From Arenimonas metalli CF5-1 (GTDB lineage Bacteria; Pseudomonadota; Gammaproteobacteria; Xanthomonadales; Xanthomonadaceae), in contig NZ_AVCK01000012.1 of the NCBI RefSeq assembly GCF_000747155.1, positions 248,001 through 312,000 on the forward strand: a stretch of DNA of 64,000 nt. The letters run 5' to 3'. Below, in pieces: positions 12,868 through 20,128 of this stretch. Each line of letters starts with the position of its first letter. Position 1 is the first letter of the stretch. The position numbers were made by a program, and so were the translations under genes. Below the pieces are notes generated by a model. That model was not told the DNA's origin and searched no databases. It saw only the letters and a list, made by a program, of their open reading frames with translations.

Positions 12868-13416
12868 TCACCACACCAGGTCGTCGGGCACCTTGAACTG
12901 CGCGTAGTAGGCGTCGTCCTCGTCGCTGGCAGCGGGCGCGTCGCTGGGCTGGCCGTGGTCGAGCACGATGAGGTCGGGCGCGCGCTCGCGCACCTGGTCG
13001 CCGGCGCGGCGGGGCAGCAGCTCGTAGCGCTCGCCCAGGCGCGCGACCACGATCGCGCCGGAGGCCAGCTGCTTGCGCTGCTCGGCGTCGATCAGCAGGG
13101 TGCGGATGGCGCCGTCGGCGGTGAAGCGATACTCACTGTCGCCGGCGCGCGGCAGCTTCTTGTCCTGGATGATCTGGCGGGCCTGCGCCAGCAGCTCGCT
13201 GGCGCGGGCCCTGGCCTTTTGTTCCGCCGCCAAAGCGCGGTCGCGCTCGACTTTCTCGAGTCGGGCGCGTTCGGCCTCGCGCTGGATTTCCGCCGATTCC
13301 GCCGGGCCCTTGCCGTGCCGGGCCTTTTCCTGGGCGCGGGCGGCTTCGGCGACCTTGGACTTCTTGGCCAGGCCGGCCTTGAGCAGTTGTTCCTGGAGCG
13401 GGTTGGGCTTGGCCAT
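12868..13416 (-). CDS. DUF2058 family protein (YaiL-like)
   Basis: 182 aa, cytoplasmic and highly charged. The N-terminus MAKPNPLQEQLLKAGL is the family hallmark, followed by a long charged helix rich in Ala, Glu, Lys and Arg (about residues 20-75, likely coiled coil) and a C-terminal domain (DSEYRFTADGAIRTLLIDA). The function of the family is not known. The stop abuts the moeB stop (convergent). Confidence 0.85.
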   Translation of the reverse strand: MAKPNPLQEQLLKAGLAKKSKVAEAARAQEKARHGKGPAESAEIQREAERARLEKVERDRALAAEQKARARASELLAQARQIIQDKKLPRAGDSEYRFTADGAIRTLLIDAEQRKQLASGAIVVARLGERYELLPRRAGDQVRERAPDLIVLDHGQPSDAPAASDEDDAYYAQFKVPDDLVW

Positions 13417-13527
13417 GGGGCAGGGCTTTGAAGGACGAGGGGCCATGATACCGTCAGCGCCATCGTGCCGCGGTCGCGGCATCCCGCGAAACGCCGCCCC
13501 ACGCGGCAGGCACGGAGGATCCAAGCG

Positions 13528-14277
13528 TTGATCGGTTTTTCCTGGCTGGGCCTCCTGCTGGCGACGAACGTCGCCGCGTCCGACATCGCGCCGGCGGCGC
13601 GCCCCGCGGCACCGCATCCGGACTGCATGGACGCCCGCGCCGTCACCGAGGCCCGGCATCTCGACGAACGCGTCGTCCTGCTGCGCACCCCCACCGGCGC
13701 CCATCGCATCACGTTGGCGGAGGCCTGCCCGCGTGCGGATGGCGCAGCGCTGGTGGCCATCGCCCCGCACGGCTGGGTCTGCGGCACCGGCCGCGAGTGG
13801 CTGCGTGTCGGCGACAGGGACTGCGCGATCGGCGGCGTGCAGCCGCTCGACGCGCGCGGCTGGGCGCTGGCCCTGCGCGAGGACGCCCACAAGAACCCGA
13901 CGCCGACCCTGGCCACCGTGGTGGTGGACGGCAAGTCCCAGCCCAAGCGCCGCTTCGCGCCCTCGCCGGAGTACTGCGTGGATCCGCGCCGCGTCCGCGG
14001 GTGGCACACCCTCGACGGCGACATCGTGGTCACCACCCAGCCGCGGCGCGGTTCGCGCGAGCGGGCCAGCTATCGCCTCGAACTTACCGGCGCGTGCCCG
14101 GAAGCCGAGTACTCGACCCAACTGAGCTTCGTCTCCGGCGTCGGCATCGGCTGGATTTGCGGCAATCCGGGCGACCGGGTCATCCTCTCCGAGTCCCTCG
14201 GCGGCATGGCCGGCAGCGATATCAGCGCCGTGCTGTCCAGGCGCGGCTGCGAGATCGTGGCGGTGTATCCGGATTAA
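13528..14277 (+). CDS. Secreted protein with two repeated DUF6491-like domains
   Basis: 249 aa from a TTG at 13528, chosen because GGAGG lies 9 bases upstream and the start opens a signal peptide (LIGFSWLGLLLATNVAAS); an ATG at 13465 would add 21 basic residues. The mature part is two units of the same plan: a first Cys (CMDARAV / CVDPRRV), an AC near mid-domain (EACP / GACP), WVCG / WICG, and a last Cys (DCAIGGVQPLD / GCEIVAVYPD). The spacing suggests disulfides in a periplasmic or secreted protein. It resembles the single-domain DUF6491 proteins of Xanthomonadaceae. Function unknown. Confidence 0.6.
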   Translation: MIGFSWLGLLLATNVAASDIAPAARPAAPHPDCMDARAVTEARHLDERVVLLRTPTGAHRITLAEACPRADGAALVAIAPHGWVCGTGREWLRVGDRDCAIGGVQPLDARGWALALREDAHKNPTPTLATVVVDGKSQPKRRFAPSPEYCVDPRRVRGWHTLDGDIVVTTQPRRGSRERASYRLELTGACPEAEYSTQLSFVSGVGIGWICGNPGDRVILSESLGGMAGSDISAVLSRRGCEIVAVYPD

Positions 14278-14365
14278 GGATTCTTCCGCGGCATGAGCCG
14301 GGCTGCGGGCTTGGCCCGTTGACGGACGGCGCCGGGCCGCATCCCGGGTCCGGGATCCAGTGGCC

Positions 14366-14395
14366 AAAAAAAGAAGCGCGGCCTGGGCCGCGCTT
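14366..14395 (-). terminator. Rho-independent terminator for minus-strand transcription
   Basis: A perfect 10-bp stem (AAGCGCGGCC paired with GGCCGCGCTT, 2-base loop, 14374-14395) is followed on the minus strand by seven T (14372-14366). It lies about 25 bases after the stop of the DUF11 fragment and must have served that gene. Confidence 0.8.
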
Positions 14396-14420
14396 CCGGG
14401 GTTTGCGATGGCGCCAAGGG

Positions 14421-14888
14421 TCAGCCGCGGCCGGACTGGCCCGGGATCGCGGCCGGCGCGCCCTCGACCTGCAGCGTGCGGGTGGCGCTGTTGTTCACCG
14501 GCAACGGGTCTCTGGGTGTGGTGGAGCCCACCGTGGCGCGGTAGGTCAGCGTGGGCTGGCCCTGCACGTTCGGCGCCGTGACGTTGAGGGTGAAGTTGAC
14601 GCGGGCGCCGCTGGCGAGGCTGCCGGTGGCGGTGCAGACGGTGTTGAAGTTGCCGTTGCCCAGCGAGCCGGCCACGCAGCTCCAGCCGACCGGCTCGCTG
14701 GCCGTCATCGACACCAGCGCGTCGAACACCAGTCCGACGCTGGGCGCGATGGCTTCGTTCGGTCCGTCGTTGTCGACGGTGGCAGTGAACGTGGCGATGC
14801 CGCCGCCCGCGACGGAGGCCGGCGTGGCGCCGGCGGTGATGGACAGGTCGGCCGTGCGGAAGTCCGGACACCGATGGCCAGCCGCACC
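14421..14888 (-). pseudogene. 3' fragment of a DUF11-repeat surface protein gene
   Basis: About 155 codons with no usable start. The frame opens right after a stop at the junction near 14,890 and reads ADLSITAGATPASVAGGG, FTATVDNDGPNEA, VGWSCVAGSLGNGNFNTVC and PVNNSATRTLQVEG, the pattern of a DUF11/CARDB-like beta-sandwich repeat found in large secreted or surface proteins. The 3' end and its terminator are intact and the 5' end is missing. The fragment abuts a truncated HTH gene in another frame, so it looks like the chromosomal side of an insertion or deletion. Confidence 0.7.
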
Positions 14889-14893
14889 GGATC

Positions 14894-15109
14894 ATGGTCG
14901 AGCTTGTAGGCGGTATACGGGACGCGGGCGCGGCCCGATTCCCAGTTCTGTAACGTCCGCTCGGTGACACGAAGAAGTTTCGCAGCGGCCGGGACGGTCA
15001 GGCTGCAAGTCTGGCGGGCCTCACGGAACCGAGAGGCCGTCACAGCAACGTTCCGGGGCTGTTTGGAGGCACGGCCATGCCTCGGAATCCTACCCGAATT
15101 AGTTCGCAT
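14894..15109 (-). pseudogene. DUF3653-like helix-turn-helix regulator, 3' truncated
   Basis: From the ATG at 15109 the frame gives an Xre-like HTH: FREARQTCSLTVPAAAKLLR, VTERTLQNWESGRARVPYTA, YKL. This pattern is typical of DUF3653-type regulators in Xanthomonas chromosomes and filamentous phages, where AYKL is followed by a further 20-40 residues. Here the sequence changes straight after AYKL into antisense-like DUF11 DNA (DHDPVRLAIG), so the C-terminal end is lost. A perfect dyad overlaps its start codon. Confidence 0.65.
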
Positions 15110-15122
15110 AATGTATATTATG
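15107..15122. promoter_or_regulatory. Inverted repeat overlapping the HTH start codon
   Basis: CATAAT-GTAT-ATTATG is a perfect 6-bp dyad with a 4-base spacer. It is AT-rich in a GC-rich context and includes the start codon of the HTH gene. On the minus strand a TTGACA lies next to it. It may be an autoregulatory operator of the HTH protein. Confidence 0.4.
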
Positions 15123-15423
15123 TCAATTACGAAATAAGCCCGTCGTGGCGGGCGCTTGTCCCCGTGTCCCCGACCGTCTTACCCTGACGGCGGCCCGCTT
15201 ACCTTGTCACGTTCTGTAAGTCTGACGCGGAAATCTCGCACTTTGCACTTACTTCAAGGACTTGCGGCTTCTGTTCGTGAGTTGGGCCCCAGGGCGAGCG
15301 GCTTTGAAAGCTTGGTAATCGTGACGCGTCCCGTAACTGCATCGCAGACTAACGCAGCGGCCGGCGCTCCGGGGTAAGAAAACGCCCTGTCGAATGCCGC
15401 ATGCCGTCCGGCGGTGCTGGGAG
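15123..15423. other. Non-coding stretch between the HTH remnant and the ATP-grasp gene
   Basis: About 300 bases without a credible gene on either strand. It holds one small hairpin (GCCCG / CGGGC, 15138-15153). On the minus strand this is followed by TTATTTC, so it could be a weak terminator for the ATP-grasp gene. I see no tRNA-like fold and no long repeat matching another part of the window. An attachment site cannot be recognised without the other island end. Confidence 0.4.
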
Positions 15424-16740
15424 CTAGGTGTTCGCCAGCGTCAGCACAGGCGCGAAGCCACCGCCCGCCGTGCGGAAATTGGTGGTTTGCCCCTGATAGA
15501 GCCGCGCCGCGAAGAACAGCGCTTGCCCCTGATAGGCATAGCAACGAAGGTCGACCTTCAAAGGAGGCGAATCGGGCCCCGTGTGTCGCTCGCTGGGCGG
15601 GACCAGGGCCTGGGCGACGTACGGCTGTTCGGCCAGCTGGGCCCAGGTCTTGTGGGTCAGCTTGTCGCCCCGGTAGCTCGCACGGCTGCCAAAGCCCCCG
15701 GCCGGCTTGAAGAACCATTCTCGTCGCGTGGCCCACAAGTGCTCGCGATTGTCCGCGCTCACCAGTACCGTCCGCGGGACCATCTCGGCGATCAGCGCCT
15801 GCCGATCCGGCGGCAGGCCGGCGCGGGCCAAGAACGTGCGGTCCCCCAATAAGGTCAAGTTGCGCTTGTCGGCCCACAGCGCGTGGGCACGCGGATGGGG
15901 GCTCAGTGCTACAGCGCCCGCCAAATAAGCCAGGCGCAGGGCCTGGGACGCGGGATCCGTCAACGCGAAATCGGTTAGGCGGTTGTAAACCCACCCGATG
16001 GGCTCTTCGCCCAGCCTCAGTGCCCCGCCGACAAATCGCAGGTCGCCGGGGTCGCAGATCGCCGTCCGATGGCCCCGCGCTTCCAGCGCTCGTTTGAACA
16101 GCATGAACTCGGCATACAGGTACTGCTGCTCTGGCGCGTGATCCACGATGGCCACCAGCGCGTTGGGGGCCGCCCCTCCGCCCTGCGCCTGCCACTCTTC
16201 GAGCAAGACGTCGATGGCGATCTGTTCGGCCACCGCGGAGGCGGCCGGCGCGCTCAGCGACGGCAGGCACAGACGCTGTGCCTTGGCCAAGAGGGCGTTG
16301 AGCAGCAGGCCACCGGGATTGGTGTTGATCTCGATGAGCCGGGGCCCTTCGGACCCCAAATGAAAGTCAAAGCCCAGCAGTCCGCCGGGCGAGCCCGGAT
16401 CGTGCTGGGCGATAGGGGGCGCCCAGGCCAGCGTGGCGTCAACGAAGGCAGGGGTCGCGACGGCCGCGCTCAAGGCCTGCACGGCGGCTTCCATATGTCG
16501 AACGGTGTGCTCGGGCACGAAGATCGGCAGAGCGGCGAACAGGTGCGCGTGGGCGTCCGTTAAGCGCATGGGTGCGCCCTCCGAAGCCAACAGGCCGTTG
16601 ACCTGGTCGCGAACGGCATCAGGATCCACCGCAACGCAGAAACAGTCACGGTGCAGGGCTTCGGCGGTCACGATTTCCACGCATGGCGCGCCGCAACCCT
16701 CCAGGACGCGGCGAATGACGGGCTGGGTCACTACGGTCAC
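15424..16740 (-). CDS. Circularly permuted ATP-grasp-like protein
   Basis: 438 aa from a GTG, with AGAGGA 10 bases upstream. In ordinary ATP-grasp ligases the lysine/glycine loop comes first and the metal-binding acidic/Asn motif last. Here FDFHLGSEGPRLIEINTNPG is near residue 125-143, while REWFFKPAGGFGSRASYRG comes near residue 340, so the order is reversed as in the circularly permuted ATP-grasp group. These enzymes join a carboxylate to an amine using ATP. No substrate can be read, and no peptide precursor is visible beside it. It sits alone on the minus strand at the left end of the metal island. Confidence 0.55.
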   Translation of the reverse strand: MTVVTQPVIRRVLEGCGAPCVEIVTAEALHRDCFCVAVDPDAVRDQVNGLLASEGAPMRLTDAHAHLFAALPIFVPEHTVRHMEAAVQALSAAVATPAFVDATLAWAPPIAQHDPGSPGGLLGFDFHLGSEGPRLIEINTNPGGLLLNALLAKAQRLCLPSLSAPAASAVAEQIAIDVLLEEWQAQGGGAAPNALVAIVDHAPEQQYLYAEFMLFKRALEARGHRTAICDPGDLRFVGGALRLGEEPIGWVYNRLTDFALTDPASQALRLAYLAGAVALSPHPRAHALWADKRNLTLLGDRTFLARAGLPPDRQALIAEMVPRTVLVSADNREHLWATRREWFFKPAGGFGSRASYRGDKLTHKTWAQLAEQPYVAQALVPPSERHTGPDSPPLKVDLRCYAYQGQALFFAARLYQGQTTNFRTAGGGFAPVLTLANT

Positions 16741-16875
16741 GGTGCGTGGATCCTCTAAGCGGGGAGTGCGTGCCGGCCGGCGGGCGGGCGGCCGGGTCCG
16801 ATACTACGCTTCCCACGGGGAGCGGACGAAGGAACTTTGCGGTCCGCAGCCTGTCCCATGCCCGGAGGCGGTGAG

Positions 16876-16889
16876 TTGACGCAGGTCAA
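16876..16889. promoter_or_regulatory. TTGAC-N4-GTCAA palindrome before copL-like gene 1
   Basis: TTGAC-GCAG-GTCAA ends 38 bases before the ATG at 16928. The second copL-like gene has TTGAC-CCAA-GTCAA at exactly the same distance. This shared element is a candidate operator or part of the promoter. Confidence 0.5.
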
Positions 16890-16927
16890 GCCGCCAGGAC
16901 GCCAGAACAGGTACCGTGCCGCCTAGG

Positions 16928-17338
16928 ATGAAGAAATTCCGCCGCCACCGCTTGCGTACCCGCCTCACGCTTCTGGCGATGGTGGCGCTGCTGTGGTCGC
17001 AATTGGTCCTGGCCGCCCACCCGGCCTGTACCTTGGCCAGTATGGCGATGGACAGCGCCCACGTTGTGTCGACCGCGCACGTCGATTCCGAGCCGGCCCC
17101 CTGCCATCCATCGCCGTCCCCAGAGACGTCTCCCGTTTGCGATACCCACTGCAGCCGAAGCGACCTGAGCCCGGACGTGGCTCGCGTGCTGGCCGTTCCT
17201 GCCTTGGGCGCCTGGTCTGTCGTTCCGGTCGTGAGCGTGCAACGACTGCCTCATGAGCCCGATGCCGCCCAGGCTCCGGGGCCGTTGCGCTCCTGGCATC
17301 GACCGACCGCCCACCCCGCCAGTCTCTTGTTGATTTGA
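16928..17338 (+). CDS. CopL-like Cys/His-rich exported protein, copy 1
   Basis: 136 aa. A twin-basic N-terminus (MKKFRRHRLRTRL) leads to a signal or anchor helix (LTLLAMVALLWSQLVLA), then Cys/His groups HPAC, PCHPSPS and CDTHCS that could bind copper or another soft metal. The end (WHRPTAHPASLLLI) is conserved with copy 2 at 32493. The plan resembles CopL/DUF2946 small proteins that precede copper operons. The ATG is chosen because its distance from the upstream palindrome equals that in copy 2; an in-frame GTG at 16916 is possible. It is followed by cusC. Confidence 0.6.
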   Translation: MKKFRRHRLRTRLTLLAMVALLWSQLVLAAHPACTLASMAMDSAHVVSTAHVDSEPAPCHPSPSPETSPVCDTHCSRSDLSPDVARVLAVPALGAWSVVPVVSVQRLPHEPDAAQAPGPLRSWHRPTAHPASLLLI

Positions 17339-17470
17339 TCCCGCACCGATGACTGGCCGGCGCCGCCGTGCGCCGTCGCCGGAGACATCGGTTCGGCCGC
17401 GTCCTGCGGCCGGCACCGTCCGACCCACCCCTGCGGCCCCCGTGGCCAGCAGCCGTGCAAGGCGAACATC

Positions 17471-18778
17471 ATGGGATCCACGCTCACCCGTACCACCCCG
17501 GGGCCCCGCCCTACCCACCCGCGCCGTGGCGCGCTCCGCGCTCTGGCCCTGGCAACACTGCTCGCGTTCGCGCCGGTGACCTTTGCCGACACGCCGCTAC
17601 CCGGCGCCGATGTCGCGTCCGTGCGGGCCTGGTTGTTGGCCAACAATCCGGACCTGCAGGCGATGCAGGCCGAGGCGGAAGCAGCGCAGGCACGCATCTA
17701 CCCAGCCGGCGCCCTGCCCGACCCGATGGTCGGCATCTCATTGCAGGGGATCAACCCCGATCGCCCGAACTTACTGCCCGGTAACGTCGGGACGGCGACC
17801 TACAGCGTGAAACAGCCTTTCCCGCTGTGGGGCAAGCGCGGGCTGGCCCGCGACGTGGCGCGACAGCAGGCTGACGCCGTCCAGCTGGAGCGGGAAGCCG
17901 CGGCGCTGAGGTTGCTGGCGCAGGCGGAGCAGGCCTATGTGCGCTACTGGCATGCCCGCGAGGGTGTGGCCGTGGTTGACCGGCTGATCGAACTGTTGGC
18001 GCAGATGGAGGAGGTTGCCCGGGTACGGTACGCCTTGGGCGTCGCGGCCCAGCAGGATTCCATCCGCGCGCAGGTGGCCCGCACCGCAATGCAGCGCGAC
18101 CGTATCGAGCGCCTGGCTATCCGTGAAGAGGCCGTGGCCATGTTGAACGCCACCCTCGGCCGGCCGACCGACGCCCCCTTGGCCGAGCCGACCGGCGAAC
18201 CCGTGCTGGCCGTGCCGGCGGCCTCGCTCGGCGAGGCGCTCGGCCTGCTGGCGGAGGCCCGGCATCCTGCCCTGCGTGCCAGTACCGCCCTGGCCGGGGC
18301 GGCCGATACGGCGGCACAGCTTCAGCGCCGCCGCCGCTTGCCTGACCTCACGCTCGGCGTGGGCGTCATGCAGCGCGATGATCGCGTCGACGCCTACGAG
18401 GTGATGCTCGAAGTGGAGATCCCGCTACAGCGGCGTGCGCTGCGTGAGCGAGAGCGTGAGGTCCTGCTCATGGGGGACGCCGCACGGGCGCGCGCTCAGG
18501 CGATAGGTAACGAACTACAGGGCCAATTGGGCCAGGCGTGGGCCCAGACCCGGAGTGCACGCGAGCAGCGCCGCCTGATCGAGCAGACGTTGCTGCCGCA
18601 GGCGCAGGCCAACTTCGAATCCGCCCTCGCCAGCTACCGGGTCGGCGACGTCGACTTCGGCACCTTGTTGGAGGCCTTGGAGGCCTGGCAAGGCGCTGAT
18701 CTGTCGCGCGTGGATGTCCGTCGTAATGAACTCGTTGGCGCCGCTACGGTGCGCGCCCTGATTGGGAGTGTCGAATGA
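17471..18778 (+). CDS. cusC: CusC-like outer membrane efflux channel
   Basis: TolC-family outer-membrane component of a tripartite metal exporter, 435 aa with a signal peptide (ALALATLLAFAPVTFA). Two OEP repeats of long alpha-helical hairpins are visible (NNPDLQAMQAEAEAAQAR, PFPLWGKRGLARDVARQQAD, NFESALASYRVGDVDFGTLL). PLWGKR and the closing YRVGDVDFGTLL pattern are typical of heavy-metal TolC partners. Its stop overlaps the start of cusB (ATGA). Confidence 0.85.
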   Translation: MGSTLTRTTPGPRPTHPRRGALRALALATLLAFAPVTFADTPLPGADVASVRAWLLANNPDLQAMQAEAEAAQARIYPAGALPDPMVGISLQGINPDRPNLLPGNVGTATYSVKQPFPLWGKRGLARDVARQQADAVQLEREAAALRLLAQAEQAYVRYWHAREGVAVVDRLIELLAQMEEVARVRYALGVAAQQDSIRAQVARTAMQRDRIERLAIREEAVAMLNATLGRPTDAPLAEPTGEPVLAVPAASLGEALGLLAEARHPALRASTALAGAADTAAQLQRRRRLPDLTLGVGVMQRDDRVDAYEVMLEVEIPLQRRALREREREVLLMGDAARARAQAIGNELQGQLGQAWAQTRSAREQRRLIEQTLLPQAQANFESALASYRVGDVDFGTLLEALEAWQGADLSRVDVRRNELVGAATVRALIGSVE

Positions 18779-20127
18779 ATCGTATGAACTGGAGTGTCCT
18801 GGCTCTCGCTGTTGGAGCGGCGCTGGCCCTGGGGTGGTGGTCGGGACGCGCCTCGGCGCCGGACGCCGGCTCGCTGAACGTCCAAGAGACCTCGGCCGAA
18901 TCGGGCGAGCGCAAAATCCTGTACTACCGCAACCCCATGGGTCTGCCCGACACCTCGCCCGTGCCCAAGAAGGACGCCATGGGCATGGACTACATCCCGG
19001 TATTTGAGGGCGGAGAGCCCGCGGCGGAGCCCGGAACGGTCGTGTTGCCGCCCGACAAGGTCCAGAAATTGGGCGTGCGCACCGAGGTGGCCGTTCGAGA
19101 GGCCTTGGTCGCCAACGTCCGTGCGAGCGCCTCGGTGCAGGTGGACGAGACCCGGCAATTTGTAGTCGCCCCGCGCTTCGAGGGCTGGATCGAGACCCTG
19201 TACGCGAACGAGACCGGCATGACGGTGCGGCGCGGCGAGCCGCTGATGGCGATCTACAGCCCGGAGCTGATCGCGGCCCAAGGCGAGTACGCGGTGGCCG
19301 ACGCGGCGGCGAAACGTCTGGCCGACAGTGATCCGGCCAGCGCCGCCACCATGCGCCAGTTGCGCGACGCGGCGCAAACACGCCTGCACAACTGGGAGGT
19401 GGCAGGGGCACATGTCGCTCGCCAGGGCCGCGAGGCGCGCCTGGTGCTGTCGGCACCCGCCGATGCCGTTGTGGTCGACAAGCCTGTCGTCCAAGGTGAC
19501 CGATTCACCCCGGGCCAGACCATCCTGCGGCTCGCCGACCTCTCCACGGTCTGGGTGATCGCAGACGTGCCGACGTCGGCGTCGGCCGACCTGGCGATCG
19601 GCGGCAAGGCCACTTTCGAGACGCCCAGCCTGCCCGGACAGCGCTTCGAAGGCGAGGTGAGCTTCCTGCAGCCGGTCGTCAACCTGGCCAGCCGCACGGT
19701 CGGCGTGCGAATTGAACTGCCCAACCCCGATGGGGTCCTGCGCCCCGGGCTCTTTGGCGATGTGGAACTGCAGGGCCGCAGCGGGGAGCGTACCGTCGTG
19801 GTGCCGCGTTCGTCCGTCATCGACTCCGGGACGCGCCAATTGGTCCTGGTGCAAACGGCGCCGGGCCGCTTCGCGCCACGCGAGGTTCGATTGGGCGCTC
19901 GCGCCGACGACCGGGTCGCCGTGCTGTCAGGCGTTGAGGCCGGAGAGAGGGTCGTGGTCTCAGCGAACTTCCTGATCGATGCTGAGAGCAACCTGCGATC
20001 GGCCATGCAGGGCATGGAACACGGATCGCCCCCCCCGACCGAAGACCACAGCGCCCATGAAGCGGCCGCGGAGCCGACGGCACCGCCGGTCGAAGATCCG
20101 CACGCCGGCCACGCGGGAGGGCAGTGA
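18775..20127 (+). CDS. cusB: CusB-like periplasmic adaptor with metal-binding domain
   Basis: 450 aa, membrane anchor at the N-terminus (VLALAVGAALALGWWSG). Residues about 45-70 form a heavy-metal-binding domain (YYRNPMGLPDTSPVPKKDAM, GMDYIPVF) found in Cu/Ag adaptors. Barrel-sandwich, hairpin and membrane-proximal domains follow (ADLSTVWVIADVPTSA; VQLQ-type barrel FGDVELQG). The C-terminal tail is rich in Met and His (MQGMEHGSPPPTEDHSAHE, HAGHAGGQ), probably an extra metal ligand. It joins CusA to the outer-membrane channel. Confidence 0.88.
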   Translation: MNRMNWSVLALAVGAALALGWWSGRASAPDAGSLNVQETSAESGERKILYYRNPMGLPDTSPVPKKDAMGMDYIPVFEGGEPAAEPGTVVLPPDKVQKLGVRTEVAVREALVANVRASASVQVDETRQFVVAPRFEGWIETLYANETGMTVRRGEPLMAIYSPELIAAQGEYAVADAAAKRLADSDPASAATMRQLRDAAQTRLHNWEVAGAHVARQGREARLVLSAPADAVVVDKPVVQGDRFTPGQTILRLADLSTVWVIADVPTSASADLAIGGKATFETPSLPGQRFEGEVSFLQPVVNLASRTVGVRIELPNPDGVLRPGLFGDVELQGRSGERTVVVPRSSVIDSGTRQLVLVQTAPGRFAPREVRLGARADDRVAVLSGVEAGERVVVSANFLIDAESNLRSAMQGMEHGSPPPTEDHSAHEAAAEPTAPPVEDPHAGHAGGQ

Positions 20128-20128
20128 C

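Noticed and set aside
14421-15109. One fused HTH-DUF11 gene
   Set aside because: The HTH and the DUF11 part are in different frames, with a stop just before the DUF11 frame, so no single protein can be made.
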